A stretch of 64,000 nt of DNA from Candidatus Methanosphaera massiliense (GTDB taxonomy: Archaea > Methanobacteriota > Methanobacteria > Methanobacteriales > Methanobacteriaceae). The notes beneath the pieces were generated by a model. It ran no database searches, had not been told where the DNA came from, and saw nothing but the letters and a program-made list of their open reading frames with translations. The stretch spans positions 1,468,501 to 1,532,500 of the forward strand of contig NZ_JARBXM010000001.1 of the NCBI RefSeq assembly GCF_028890305.1. The letters run 5' to 3'. The position numbers and the translations under genes were made by a program. Positions 11,801 through 19,830 of the stretch are shown piece by piece. Each line of letters begins with the position of its first letter. Position 1 is the stretch's first letter.

Positions 11801-11914
11801 AAATATAACTTCAATATCCTGGAAATCAATGCTTTGATTATATATAGAATCAAATGCCTTTGAAATAGTGTTTTCCACATTATAAACCGGTGAAATTACT
11901 GAGATTTTATACAT
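8843..11914 (-). CDS. double-domain glycosyltransferase (GT2 + GT4), paralogue B
   Basis: This protein of about 1023 residues has the same architecture as the gene at 5433-8543: an N-terminal GT2 domain (KISVISPVYNVENT, FVDDCSTDNS, LDPDDQ), a middle GT-B N-terminal half (IGGLAKAVFNRANM) and a GT4 half with FEGLPMVILE. It ends with the same short repeat (YYLNKNNDL...THYICNG...NRKPN). The frame is open to a TTG at 11926, but GGGTGT lies directly before the ATG at 11914, so I chose that. The region encoding the FEGLPMVILESMANG block is nearly identical in DNA to paralogue A (9390-9600 against 6035-6250), while the middle domains have diverged. It probably makes a related disaccharide step in the same glycan; donor and acceptor are unknown. 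Confidence 0.88.
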   Translation of the reverse strand: MYKISVISPVYNVENTISKAFDSIYNQSIDFQDIEVIFVDDCSTDNSLNIIQDYASKYDNVLALSLEENSGYAGKPRNIGIKNASSDYVMFLDPDDQFLSNACEILYNAIKNYNADLVSGNYVKYENNEYSSMNWDYLNLENSIIQVKTIDEEVDLLKVNPSVWAKIIRKDFITENNIIFPEFLPAQDMVFVGECLLKSKNTVFINKPVVKYITSDNIDSGNKHVSVTSRKSFNTLSGFIKSYKLLYNLLEEYNPSYTWIAVRHLYFWTTQFCTCQLGFEDKLSLLTDAGELYEKFQKSDNLKPQKEFELFFELVYQKDYYHAIKLSDLLSLYLNDSNITRITKNKDVLILFYGFDMNIGGLAKAVFNRANMLDENGYRVTLLNIDPNIIDKSLSETYKNVNLIENHFRDLGYINDNVKFVNMFEYLSKKNTVDYTESNRSLDYIDFENNIYVDDRYIIEKINHMDDSQLYNYYNRNNFSTEEITLLQENVKNEEFIIRDNLNVEDKLFKSELYINNSLKTETIYSNGILKENNIYTCDGFKFVSVEYDINKNLKINLFNRTLDSKTTYTSFKDFVNNFLYDYIKQVDTKPFLINDCSGSVPSIETISPQLVYKIGNIYSNPYKKPYRYGGQMRNVAVLDNIEDLDALVTLTNREREDFNKEFDYEKIYTIPNFINIEDYPNQRDFNKVDKNKISIFARVSVEKNLEDAIEAMKIVHETNPDVRLEIFGRALKQKELEEQDKLQTLIKEYGLEDTVIFRGHVDDVNKQMQTSLVTILVSHFEGLPMVILESMANGVPVISYDINYGPSDVIINNVNGILVEQYNVEQLAESILFFINNPDKSKEYGDNARESIIKNFSSNAVASKWEQVFEDAFLSNKIRLFNLTREYERGKIFNLTSSLADNQANNQKQQLNDMKTTLEYYKYNGLTRKKLFSWLPYIYILFNSRKSSEIILNIRLYRALQNNTWFDVGYYLNKNNDLSKRKWCEILTPETHYICNGYYENRKPNSKYFKKMSKKDILAKLQ

Positions 11915-12146
11915 TTTTACACCCAATCATATAAACTCTTGAATTAATAAAAAGAAACGCTGAGTCTATTATTATATTTAATTTAATTCCCCTATTTTAA
12001 TAATAGATTAATATTAATAATATATAGTAATTGTAACTTTATAAAATTTAGTTAAATATTTAGTATGAATTATGTATAAAATAATTTAAAAATAGTATCT
12101 AAATATAAAACAATAGTAATATATAAAAAAGGAAAGAAAATAAAGG

Positions 12147-13586
12147 TTAGAACCATGTGATAAAATCATATTTAGGTGTGCATATGATTCCCTGATTTTT
12201 TAATCCATAAAATGCCTTAAATGTGTATTCTATACCTTTTTCATCCAATTTTTCCTGGAGGTTTTTCATAGTATTTTGTTCACCAGTTCTATCATAATCA
12301 TCAAGAATAATTATAAATTCATCATCTAATTTATCAATTAAAGTCAATATATTACTTCTAGGATAACTCTGAAATTCTCCGGAAGGTAAGAATCCTGTAG
12401 GACCATCTATGATTACTAAATCTAATTTATTATCAGATAATTTTTCTTCTAAATCTCTGTATCTTGTGTTGGTAGTGTTATTGTATTCGAATTCCTCTAC
12501 TTCTACATATTTAATTGATATATTTTTACAGAAATCCAGATTTTTAGAGAAGTTTTCAATCCATGTCTTATCCTGATCGATTATTGTTAATTTTGAATGA
12601 GTGAATTTATTTGTGTATTGAGTGGTTAATTTTGATGATTGACCTAATCCCAGTTCTAGAATATTTGATGGTTTTACCTCATTTAATATTCTGTATAAGA
12701 GGTATAGGAATGAATAATTAGCTGCTCCATTATTTGATGAGAAATTTTCATTATGTAGCCATGATGAATTCTTTATTGTATCATTAAATACTAGTCCATA
12801 ATTTACTTCCCTAATTCTTCTTAGAATATCATTATATGTCCCTTTATATTGTTCTAGATTGTTTTGTGATTCCTGGATGTTAGAATGAAATATTCTGAAT
12901 TTAGCTTCTAAATCTTCAACATTTTCATTAATACAATCTAATCTATCATTCAAATCATTTTCTACTAAATTATCCTTAGTAGTCATATCCTGACTAAATT
13001 CCTTAAAGTTTCCATCCAGATTAGTAATAGTATCTTTTAAGTCAGAAGTACTTTTATCAATAGATTTAATATCTTGACTAAAATCATTGAAACTATCATT
13101 TAAATTATTAATAACCTCTTTTAATTCAGAAGTATTTTTATCAAATGATTCAATACCTTGACTAAATCCCTGGAAGTTATCATTTAAATTAGTAATAGTG
13201 TTTTTTAATTCTGAGTTGTTTTTATCAGAGGATTCTGTCATTACTTCTATATCATCTTGTATCAATAGACTGTTCGTTCTGATATTATCCTTTATTTTAT
13301 TAATATTCTCGGATAATTCATTGTTATTCTGATTAATTATGTTGAAATTATCATTAATCCTGTCACTAAGTGCATTGAGGTCTTCTTTAATGTTTTTATA
13401 TTGGTTATCTGATTCTTTGAGTTCTTCATTTATTCTATGTAGATTTTTATTTTCTTTTTGTAATGTTTTGATAAGTTTTTTATTATCTGTATTCTGTGAA
13501 ACTAGTTTCTTATAATTATCTTTGTAAAATTGATAACTATTACTAGATGTAATTATCTTCTCCTTCATGTTGTCTATAAATGACAT
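12147..13586 (-). CDS. coiled-coil protein with C-terminal SAM-dependent methyltransferase-like domain
   Basis: This 479-residue protein has three parts. Residues 1-100 are a charged helical region starting MSFIDNMKEKIITSSNSY. Residues 119-205 hold three copies of a roughly 30-residue repeat (NSELKNTITNLNDNFQGFSQ, then two variants), predicted as coiled coil. From about 255 to the end is a Rossmann-like domain with ILELGLGQSSKLT (309-321, glycine-rich SAM loop), a TIIDQD strand end (334-339), LVIIDGPTG (390-398) and IIILDDYDRTGE (425-436). This fits a class I methyltransferase, perhaps one that methylates a sugar or caps a growing glycan as WbdD-type coiled-coil enzymes do; that role is inference. 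A GAGGTG site precedes the ATG. The preceding gene on this strand encodes a short version of the N-terminal part. Confidence 0.75.
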   Translation of the reverse strand: MSFIDNMKEKIITSSNSYQFYKDNYKKLVSQNTDNKKLIKTLQKENKNLHRINEELKESDNQYKNIKEDLNALSDRINDNFNIINQNNNELSENINKIKDNIRTNSLLIQDDIEVMTESSDKNNSELKNTITNLNDNFQGFSQGIESFDKNTSELKEVINNLNDSFNDFSQDIKSIDKSTSDLKDTITNLDGNFKEFSQDMTTKDNLVENDLNDRLDCINENVEDLEAKFRIFHSNIQESQNNLEQYKGTYNDILRRIREVNYGLVFNDTIKNSSWLHNENFSSNNGAANYSFLYLLYRILNEVKPSNILELGLGQSSKLTTQYTNKFTHSKLTIIDQDKTWIENFSKNLDFCKNISIKYVEVEEFEYNNTTNTRYRDLEEKLSDNKLDLVIIDGPTGFLPSGEFQSYPRSNILTLIDKLDDEFIIILDDYDRTGEQNTMKNLQEKLDEKGIEYTFKAFYGLKNQGIICTPKYDFITWF

Positions 13587-13676
13587 ATCTTAAAACACCT
13601 CTATTTAGAAACTTGTCTGTGTTACTTGATGATTATCTCTAGGTCGAATTTATCTAATGAATTCAAGAATTAAATT

Positions 13677-14075
13677 TTATTCAAGTTTATTATTAAGATC
13701 TTCTTTAATTGAAGAACCAGTGGATATGAGTTCTTTTAAATCATTAGACATGTTCAAATGATTGTATTCAATTTTTTTAACTAGTTCTCTGTTGTTATTA
13801 TTTAAATTATTAAAGTTATTTGAAACATTTCTATTTAGATTATCTATATCATCTTTTATGGATGAATATGATTCATTAACTCTGGTTAAATTAGAATTTA
13901 TCCTATTTAAATTCTCATTTTCCTTAAATAGATTCTCGTTTTCTCTTTTTAGTACTTGGATTAATGTTTCTTTCTTATGGATTTCCTCATTCAACTTTTC
14001 ATAGTTTTCTTTGTAAAATTTAAAACTATTACTTGAACTTATAATTTTTAATTTTATTTTACCAAAAAAGGACAT
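13677..14075 (-). CDS. short coiled-coil protein, truncated sibling of the methyltransferase gene
   Basis: This protein of about 132 residues starts MSFFGKIKLKIISSSNSF, matching the N-terminus of the 479-residue neighbour (MSFIDNMKEKIITSSNSY), and continues as asparagine- and leucine-rich coiled coil. It stops before any methyltransferase domain. The frame is open to an ATG at 14135, but the ATG at 14075 has a clear GAGGT site and aligns with the sibling's start. The gene may be the stub left by a tandem duplication, or a real partner that forms mixed coiled coils with the full-length protein. The intact ribosome binding site argues that it is still translated. Function is unknown. Confidence 0.6.
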   Translation of the reverse strand: MSFFGKIKLKIISSSNSFKFYKENYEKLNEEIHKKETLIQVLKRENENLFKENENLNRINSNLTRVNESYSSIKDDIDNLNRNVSNNFNNLNNNNRELVKKIEYNHLNMSNDLKELISTGSSIKEDLNNKLE

Positions 14076-14280
14076 AGATTTTACCTCATAACTAAAAAAA
14101 ATTTTTATATTACTAATATATTTACTTTTTTTCATATTAAATTATTTGCAAATTATCAAAAAACAGCAAGTATTTATTATTAAGTAACAATGAAAAATAA
14201 TTCTCAAAATAAATAATTAAATATTCAGTAAATAAAAAAATAATAATATACTAAATCAAATAGGGATAAAAGGGAAAAAC

Positions 14281-15474
14281 ATGGTTAAGATTTCAGTAAT
14301 AATGCCAGTATATAATGAAGAACAATACCTTGAAAAAACATGTCAAAGTCTAAAACAACAAACACTGGATGACATAGAACTTATCTGCATAAATGATGGC
14401 TCAACAGATAATTCAACAGATATACTAACTAATCTAGCAACTGAATATGATAATATAAGAATCATAAACCAGGAAAATCAGGGTTCAGGAATAGCAAGAA
14501 ATAAAGGAATAGATGAAGCTAAAGGAGAATACATAGCATTCTTAGATGCTGATGACAAATACATTGACCCCTATAGTTTAAAAAAAATGTATGAATACGG
14601 CTATAAAAATAATGCAGACATTATTTGTGGAAATCTGAAACGAATATCAAGTGAAGGCAAATTAGAAGATAACTTTAATTATGTTGAAGGAAACTATGCA
14701 TACTTCCCAGAATACGATAAATTAACACCACAGGACTATGGAATACCATGGGCATTCTATAAAAATATCTACAGAAAGAAATTTCTAGATGAAAACAATA
14801 TAAGATTTCCTGATCTTAAACGTGGCCAAGACCCTGTATTTCTTGCAGACGTGCTGACAAAGGCTGATGTAATCTATACTGTGCCTGTATATCTTTATGG
14901 TTATAATTATTCAGCTAGTGGTGGAGCAAATAGTAAAGTAAACTCACATGACAAGAAACTAGATTATCTCGAACACTTCAAGGAAACATTTAGAATACTT
15001 GAAGATAACGGATTCTACAATATTTCCCAGAAATACAAGGAACGTTTAATATTATACTTGCAATTACAGAATAACAGAACTGATAAAGAACTAATCCAAC
15101 TAGTGCATGAAGTATTTGAAGATGATGACCCTCAATACTTCAACAATATTGAAGATGAAGTATTGTATCTTCAAATTTATCTGATAAACAATACAAATCC
15201 CATAGCTTATAAAACTAGTATTGCTGATGTAAAAGAACAATTATACATGAAGGTAACAACTGATAATGTAAACTATGATATCATGAAGAAATACCTGGAA
15301 ATCATGGATAAAAACTATGAGGACAATGAAATTATAGTAGAAAAACTTAAAGAAGAAAATGATAATACTAAAAATTCCAGTAGTTGGAAAACAACAGGAT
15401 TCATAAGGTCTATCGAAAAAATAGCATTCAAGGGAAAAAATAAATGTAAAAGAATGTTGGTGAGCATATGGTAA
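14281..15474 (+). CDS. family 2 glycosyltransferase with C-terminal SW tag
   Basis: This 397-residue protein begins KISVIMPVYNEEQYLEKTCQ, with the GT2 nucleotide-binding CINDGSTDNS and the metal-binding FLDADD, so it transfers a sugar from a nucleotide donor. The second half is helical, and the C-terminus (365-377) carries NSSSWKTTGFIRS, a version of a tag found at the ends of several other proteins in this window. AGGGAAAAAC lies before the ATG. It overlaps the next glycosyltransferase by seven bases (ATGGTAA), so the two are cotranscribed and probably translationally coupled. Sugar specificity cannot be told. Confidence 0.9.
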   Translation: MVKISVIMPVYNEEQYLEKTCQSLKQQTLDDIELICINDGSTDNSTDILTNLATEYDNIRIINQENQGSGIARNKGIDEAKGEYIAFLDADDKYIDPYSLKKMYEYGYKNNADIICGNLKRISSEGKLEDNFNYVEGNYAYFPEYDKLTPQDYGIPWAFYKNIYRKKFLDENNIRFPDLKRGQDPVFLADVLTKADVIYTVPVYLYGYNYSASGGANSKVNSHDKKLDYLEHFKETFRILEDNGFYNISQKYKERLILYLQLQNNRTDKELIQLVHEVFEDDDPQYFNNIEDEVLYLQIYLINNTNPIAYKTSIADVKEQLYMKVTTDNVNYDIMKKYLEIMDKNYEDNEIIVEKLKEENDNTKNSSSWKTTGFIRSIEKIAFKGKNKCKRMLVSIW

Positions 15475-16544
15475 AAGTATCAGTAGTAATACCAGTATAT
15501 AATGTAGAAGAATATCTTAGAGAATGTCTTGATACTATTGTAAATCAGACACTGAAAGATATAGAGATAATATGTGTAAATGATGGTTCAACTGATAAAT
15601 CACTAGATATACTAAAGGAATATGCAGATAAAGATGACCGTATGACTGTTTTATCACAGGAAAATTGTGGTCATGCAGTAGCTACAAATAGGGGAATAGA
15701 CCTTGCAAAGGGAGAATACCTATTTCTCATGGATTCTGATGACATGCTAAAATTAAATGCATTAGAAGATACTTATAATATTGCACAGCAAAAAAATGTG
15801 GACTTTGTACTATTCAGGGCATTAAATTATAATGATAAAGAAGATAAAACCTACAAAGCAGAAAATTATAGTATGAATAGGCTAGCAAGAAAAGTAGGAG
15901 ATAACATCTTTAACTACAAAGATATTGGTGATTTGATATTTAAAATAACAGTTACGCCATGGAGTAAACTCTACAAAAGAGATTTTATAGAAGAAAATCA
16001 TGTGAGATTTCCTGAAGGCTTAGTATTTGATGATAATGTATTCTTCTGGAAGGCACTCTTTAGTGCAGAAAGAATATACTTCTACAAGGAATATTTATTT
16101 ATGAGAAGATGGTATCCAACATCATCAACAACTGCTGGAAATCAGCACTTTATTGATTCAATAGCAATATATAATCTTGTATGGGATGTATTTAAGGAAT
16201 ATGATTTATTTGGTAAATACAAGGTAACACTATATAATAATAAGATGTTTCTAGCATACATGAGATTTTCAAAGATTAAAGAGGAATTTAAAGAAGATTA
16301 CTATAATACTATGCGTGAGGATTTCATGAAAATATTCAATGACAAAGAATTATACAGGGATATGATGAAAAACATTGAGCCTAAGTATAAAAAAATGTTT
16401 GAATTAGTGCTAATATCAGACACATCAGAGGAATTCATATTATCAAAAGAATACTGTCAGATGAAAAATTCACTAAGCTGGAATATAACAAAACCATTAC
16501 GTAAGATAAATACACTAACAAGAAAAGCTAAAAATAAGCTATAA
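15468..16544 (+). CDS. family 2 glycosyltransferase with C-terminal SW tag
   Basis: This 358-residue GT2 enzyme starts KVSVVIPVYNVEEYLRECLD, with CVNDGSTDKS and the metal motif LMDSDD. A conserved WSKLYKRDFI segment, common in bacterial capsule glycosyltransferases, lies in the acceptor half. It ends with NSLSWNITKPLRKI (334-347), the shared C-terminal tag. The ATG lies inside the stop of the preceding gene, so the pair forms an operon and probably acts on consecutive sugars of one glycan. The donor is unknown. Confidence 0.9.
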   Translation: MVKVSVVIPVYNVEEYLRECLDTIVNQTLKDIEIICVNDGSTDKSLDILKEYADKDDRMTVLSQENCGHAVATNRGIDLAKGEYLFLMDSDDMLKLNALEDTYNIAQQKNVDFVLFRALNYNDKEDKTYKAENYSMNRLARKVGDNIFNYKDIGDLIFKITVTPWSKLYKRDFIEENHVRFPEGLVFDDNVFFWKALFSAERIYFYKEYLFMRRWYPTSSTTAGNQHFIDSIAIYNLVWDVFKEYDLFGKYKVTLYNNKMFLAYMRFSKIKEEFKEDYYNTMREDFMKIFNDKELYRDMMKNIEPKYKKMFELVLISDTSEEFILSKEYCQMKNSLSWNITKPLRKINTLTRKAKNKL

Positions 16545-16711
16545 TCCCCCTTTAACATTTTTCTCATCATACTTTTTTTATAATAAAATTACATACAAAT
16601 TCCAGGATTATTAAAGAAATAACATTTACATAATTAATAAATTATTTCATACAAGAAAAACAGAAATAGTAATAGTAAATAAATTTTTTAAATAATGGTG
16701 GATGTATAATC

Positions 16712-18724
16712 GTGGATTTTGAAATTAAATACAAAGATGCTATGGGTAGAGTAGGTAAGTTTAAAACACCACATGGTACTGTAACTACACCAGCACTCAT
16801 GCCAGTAGTTCATCCAGGTAAACAAACATTAGATGTGAAGAAATTTGGAGCAGAAATTGTTATCACAAATTCTTACATCATATACAAGAATGAAGAACTT
16901 AAAAAGAAGGCACTAGAGGAAGGAGTGCACAGTTTAATTGATTTTCCGGGAACTATAGAAACAGATTCCGGTTCATTCCAATTATCAGTTTATGGTGATA
17001 TTGACATAACAAATGAAGAAGTAATAAAATTTCAGGAAGCAATAGGAACAGATATAGGAACTTCCCTTGATATTCCGACAGCACCCTATGTAAAACGTGA
17101 AGAAGCAGAAGAAGACCTTGAAATAACAATAAAAAGAGCAGAAGAAGCATCACGTGTTAGAAGTAATCTCTTGCTAAATAGTGTAGTTCAGGGATCTACA
17201 TTTCCTGATTTAAGAGAAAAATGTGCAAAAGAAATAGCACAATATGATGCAGATATTTATCCTATTGGTGCAGTTGTACCCTTAATGGAAATGTACAGGT
17301 ATGCTGATTTAGTTGATGCAGTAATTTATTCTATGAGAGGATTACCAGAGAATAAACCTAGACATCTTATGGGTGCAGGTCATCCAATGGTATTTGCACT
17401 AGCTGTTGCAATGGGATGTGACCTATTCGATAGTGCCGCATACATACTTTATGCTAATAAAGACAGATTCATGATGCCTGAAGGTACACTTAAACTAGAA
17501 GATCTTATAGAAATGCCATGTAGCTGCAGAGTTTGTACAGAATATACTGTAGATGAATTAAAACAAATGGATAAAGAAAAAAGAGCTAAACTTATAGCTG
17601 AACATAACCTTCATGTTAGCTTTGCAGAAATAAGAAGAATAAGACAAGCTATCGTTGATGGTGAATTAATGAAACTTGTAGAATTACGTTGCAGGTCACA
17701 CCCATTCCTATTAGATGGTCTTAGAAGATTAAAAGAATACCAGCAGGACATGGAAAAACTTAATCCTAGCAGTAAAAAAACAGCATTCTTCTACACAGGA
17801 TACGAATCATTATCCAGACCCGAAGTTTCAAAACACATAAAATGTCTTAATAATCTTAAACCAAAGAATAAAAATCTTGTAATACTACCGCATACTCGTA
17901 AACCATATAGCAAGTATGTTCATAGAGAATACATTAAAAAGTATACTCCAAAGATTCCAACATTCTACTCTAACAATGATACATATTTAGATTACAGTAA
18001 TAGTGATGTTGTAGTGGCAGATGTTCCATTCGGAATTATTCCACTTAGTTTAGATGAGTATTATCCATTAGCACAGAACGAATCTCCATCAATACATGAT
18101 GAGGACTCAAAACAATTTATCAGAAATGCTATTGATGAATATACAACCATATATGATAATATATTAATTCACAGGAAAGTTATGGACAAGTTTGATTTAA
18201 AAGGATATAATCTTGTTGAAGAAGAGCTTGAACTACCAGATGCAATTGTATCTGATTTTGATAGATTAAAGGATATTGCTGATTACCAGTTTGGTACTGG
18301 TGCTGGAACAGCATTATTTGGTGATAATCCAGATAACATAACTATTGAGAAGAGTCGTAAAACCAAGAAGATTAGACACGTCTTCGAGGATGGTGCTAAT
18401 ATTGTTAACATGAGAGCTAATGATGGATTTCTCATATTATCTGATTTAGGTGCTATCAGATTACATGAATTCTTTGATGCTCCTCATATGCGTGTTGTTG
18501 TTACAGAGGATTCAGAGCCATTTGCACTTAAAGGAAAATCAGTATTTAACAAATTCGTCATGGATTGTGATGAAAATATAAGACGAAATGATGAAGTACT
18601 GATTGTTAATAAGGATGATAAATTACTAGCATTCGGTAAATCATTATTATCTAGTTATGAGATTAATGATTTTATGAGTGGTCAAGCAATAAAAACACGT
18701 AAATGGAAAAATCCCCGTGAATAG
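16712..18724 (+). CDS. tgtA: tRNA-guanine(15) transglycosylase (archaeosine biosynthesis)
   Basis: The enzyme exchanges guanine 15 in the D-loop of archaeal tRNAs for preQ0, the first tRNA step towards archaeosine. The TGT barrel carries DSGSFQ at 85-90, GAVVPLME near 186-193 and the nucleophile region GCDLFDSAAY with D240. Zinc ligands are C270, C272, C275 and a histidine near 301. After a central region the C-terminal 75 residues form a PUA RNA-binding domain (ANIVNMRANDGF...LLAFGKSLLSSYE). The length of 670 matches the archaeal family and is longer than bacterial Tgt. The start is a GTG preceded by GGTGG. It is followed within four bases by the stretch leading to pyrI. Confidence 0.96.
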   Translation: MDFEIKYKDAMGRVGKFKTPHGTVTTPALMPVVHPGKQTLDVKKFGAEIVITNSYIIYKNEELKKKALEEGVHSLIDFPGTIETDSGSFQLSVYGDIDITNEEVIKFQEAIGTDIGTSLDIPTAPYVKREEAEEDLEITIKRAEEASRVRSNLLLNSVVQGSTFPDLREKCAKEIAQYDADIYPIGAVVPLMEMYRYADLVDAVIYSMRGLPENKPRHLMGAGHPMVFALAVAMGCDLFDSAAYILYANKDRFMMPEGTLKLEDLIEMPCSCRVCTEYTVDELKQMDKEKRAKLIAEHNLHVSFAEIRRIRQAIVDGELMKLVELRCRSHPFLLDGLRRLKEYQQDMEKLNPSSKKTAFFYTGYESLSRPEVSKHIKCLNNLKPKNKNLVILPHTRKPYSKYVHREYIKKYTPKIPTFYSNNDTYLDYSNSDVVVADVPFGIIPLSLDEYYPLAQNESPSIHDEDSKQFIRNAIDEYTTIYDNILIHRKVMDKFDLKGYNLVEEELELPDAIVSDFDRLKDIADYQFGTGAGTALFGDNPDNITIEKSRKTKKIRHVFEDGANIVNMRANDGFLILSDLGAIRLHEFFDAPHMRVVVTEDSEPFALKGKSVFNKFVMDCDENIRRNDEVLIVNKDDKLLAFGKSLLSSYEINDFMSGQAIKTRKWKNPRE

Positions 18725-18736
18725 AGGTTGATTTAT

Positions 18737-19198
18737 ATGGTTAAAGATGAATTAAAAGTAAAACGTATAAAAAATGGTACAGTTATTGATCATATTAAGG
18801 CTAATCGTGCTTTGAATATATTAAGCATGCTTAATTTACCTGATGATGAAACTCCTATCATGGTTGCTATTAATGTTGAATCATCACATATGGGTAAGAA
18901 GGATATTATTAAGATTGAAGGTCGTGAATTATCACAGGAAGAAGTTGATAAATTAGTACTTCTTGCTCCTCAGGCTACTCTTAATATTATACGTGATTAT
19001 GAAAATATACGTAAATCTCCTGTTGAACTTAAGGATGAAATTGTTGGCGTTGTGAAATGTAGTAATCCTAATTGTATTACAAATTCTAATGAACCAATAG
19101 AAAACAGATTCTATGTACAAAATAAGGAGCCTGTTAAATTAAGATGTTATTATTGTGAGAGAACTATGGATTATGAAGACATAGAATCACAATTCTAG
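18737..19198 (+). CDS. pyrI: aspartate carbamoyltransferase regulatory chain
   Basis: PyrI binds nucleotide effectors and assembles with the PyrB catalytic trimers in pyrimidine biosynthesis. The sequence shows the N-terminal allosteric domain (KVKRIKNGTVIDHI, RALNIL) and the C-terminal zinc domain, with cysteines in VKCSNPNCITNSNE and LRCYYCERTMDYED. It is about 153 residues, normal for the family. A TTG at 18728 opens the frame, but GAGGTTGAT immediately before the ATG at 18737 marks the true start. It sits directly behind tgtA and just before a YjbQ gene, so the three are probably cotranscribed. pyrB is not in the window. Confidence 0.95.
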   Translation: MVKDELKVKRIKNGTVIDHIKANRALNILSMLNLPDDETPIMVAINVESSHMGKKDIIKIEGRELSQEEVDKLVLLAPQATLNIIRDYENIRKSPVELKDEIVGVVKCSNPNCITNSNEPIENRFYVQNKEPVKLRCYYCERTMDYEDIESQF

Positions 19199-19212
19199 GA
19201 GTGTACACTAAT

Positions 19213-19623
19213 ATGTCAATAATACATGACATGATACATACCAACACAAATCAAAATGTTGAAGTTATCAATATTACAAGTAATGTAAATGATATTATTA
19301 GAAAACATGATATAACAAACGGCATAGTAAACATATCCACCAAACATACAACTTCAAGTATAATGATTAACGAAGATGAAGAAGGTCTGAAAAAAGATTA
19401 TGTTAAATTCTTAGAAAAAATAGTTCCTAATGATAACTACCTTCATGACAGAATAGATAATAATGCTACTAGCCATTTAAAAGCAATGCTTACAACACCA
19501 ACACAAACATTACCCATAATTGATGGAAAAATAAGCCTTGGAACATGGCAAAGCATATTCTTTGTAGAATTAGACGGACCAAGAAGTAATAGAACAATAA
19601 ACATAATGATAATAGGTGATTAA
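19213..19623 (+). CDS. YjbQ / UPF0047 family protein
   Basis: This small cytoplasmic protein of about 136 residues belongs to the YjbQ family, whose members show weak thiamine-phosphate-synthase-like activity and whose true role is unsettled. Family hallmarks are STKHTTSSIMINED, then HDRIDNNATSHLKAML, and the closing LGTWQSIFFVELDGPRSNR with its conserved histidine and DGPR. An in-frame GTG at 19201 overlaps the AGGAG ribosome binding site, so the ATG at 19213 is the better start. It is closely spaced behind pyrI. Confidence 0.9.
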   Translation: MSIIHDMIHTNTNQNVEVINITSNVNDIIRKHDITNGIVNISTKHTTSSIMINEDEEGLKKDYVKFLEKIVPNDNYLHDRIDNNATSHLKAMLTTPTQTLPIIDGKISLGTWQSIFFVELDGPRSNRTINIMIIGD

Positions 19624-19830
19624 ACCTATTCATCTATACTACTTTTCTAAGAGTAAATTATTCAAAAAACAGTTATTGATATTCTTATTTTTAATGTACA
19701 TTGCCCAGTAATCGTAATTAAATATCATTATTTAATTTAGTTATAATGAAAAAAAACTACTCCAAATTACATAAAAATTAAATATTATCTCTTAAAAAAA
19801 TATGAATAATAGTAATAAAGGATGTAAAAT

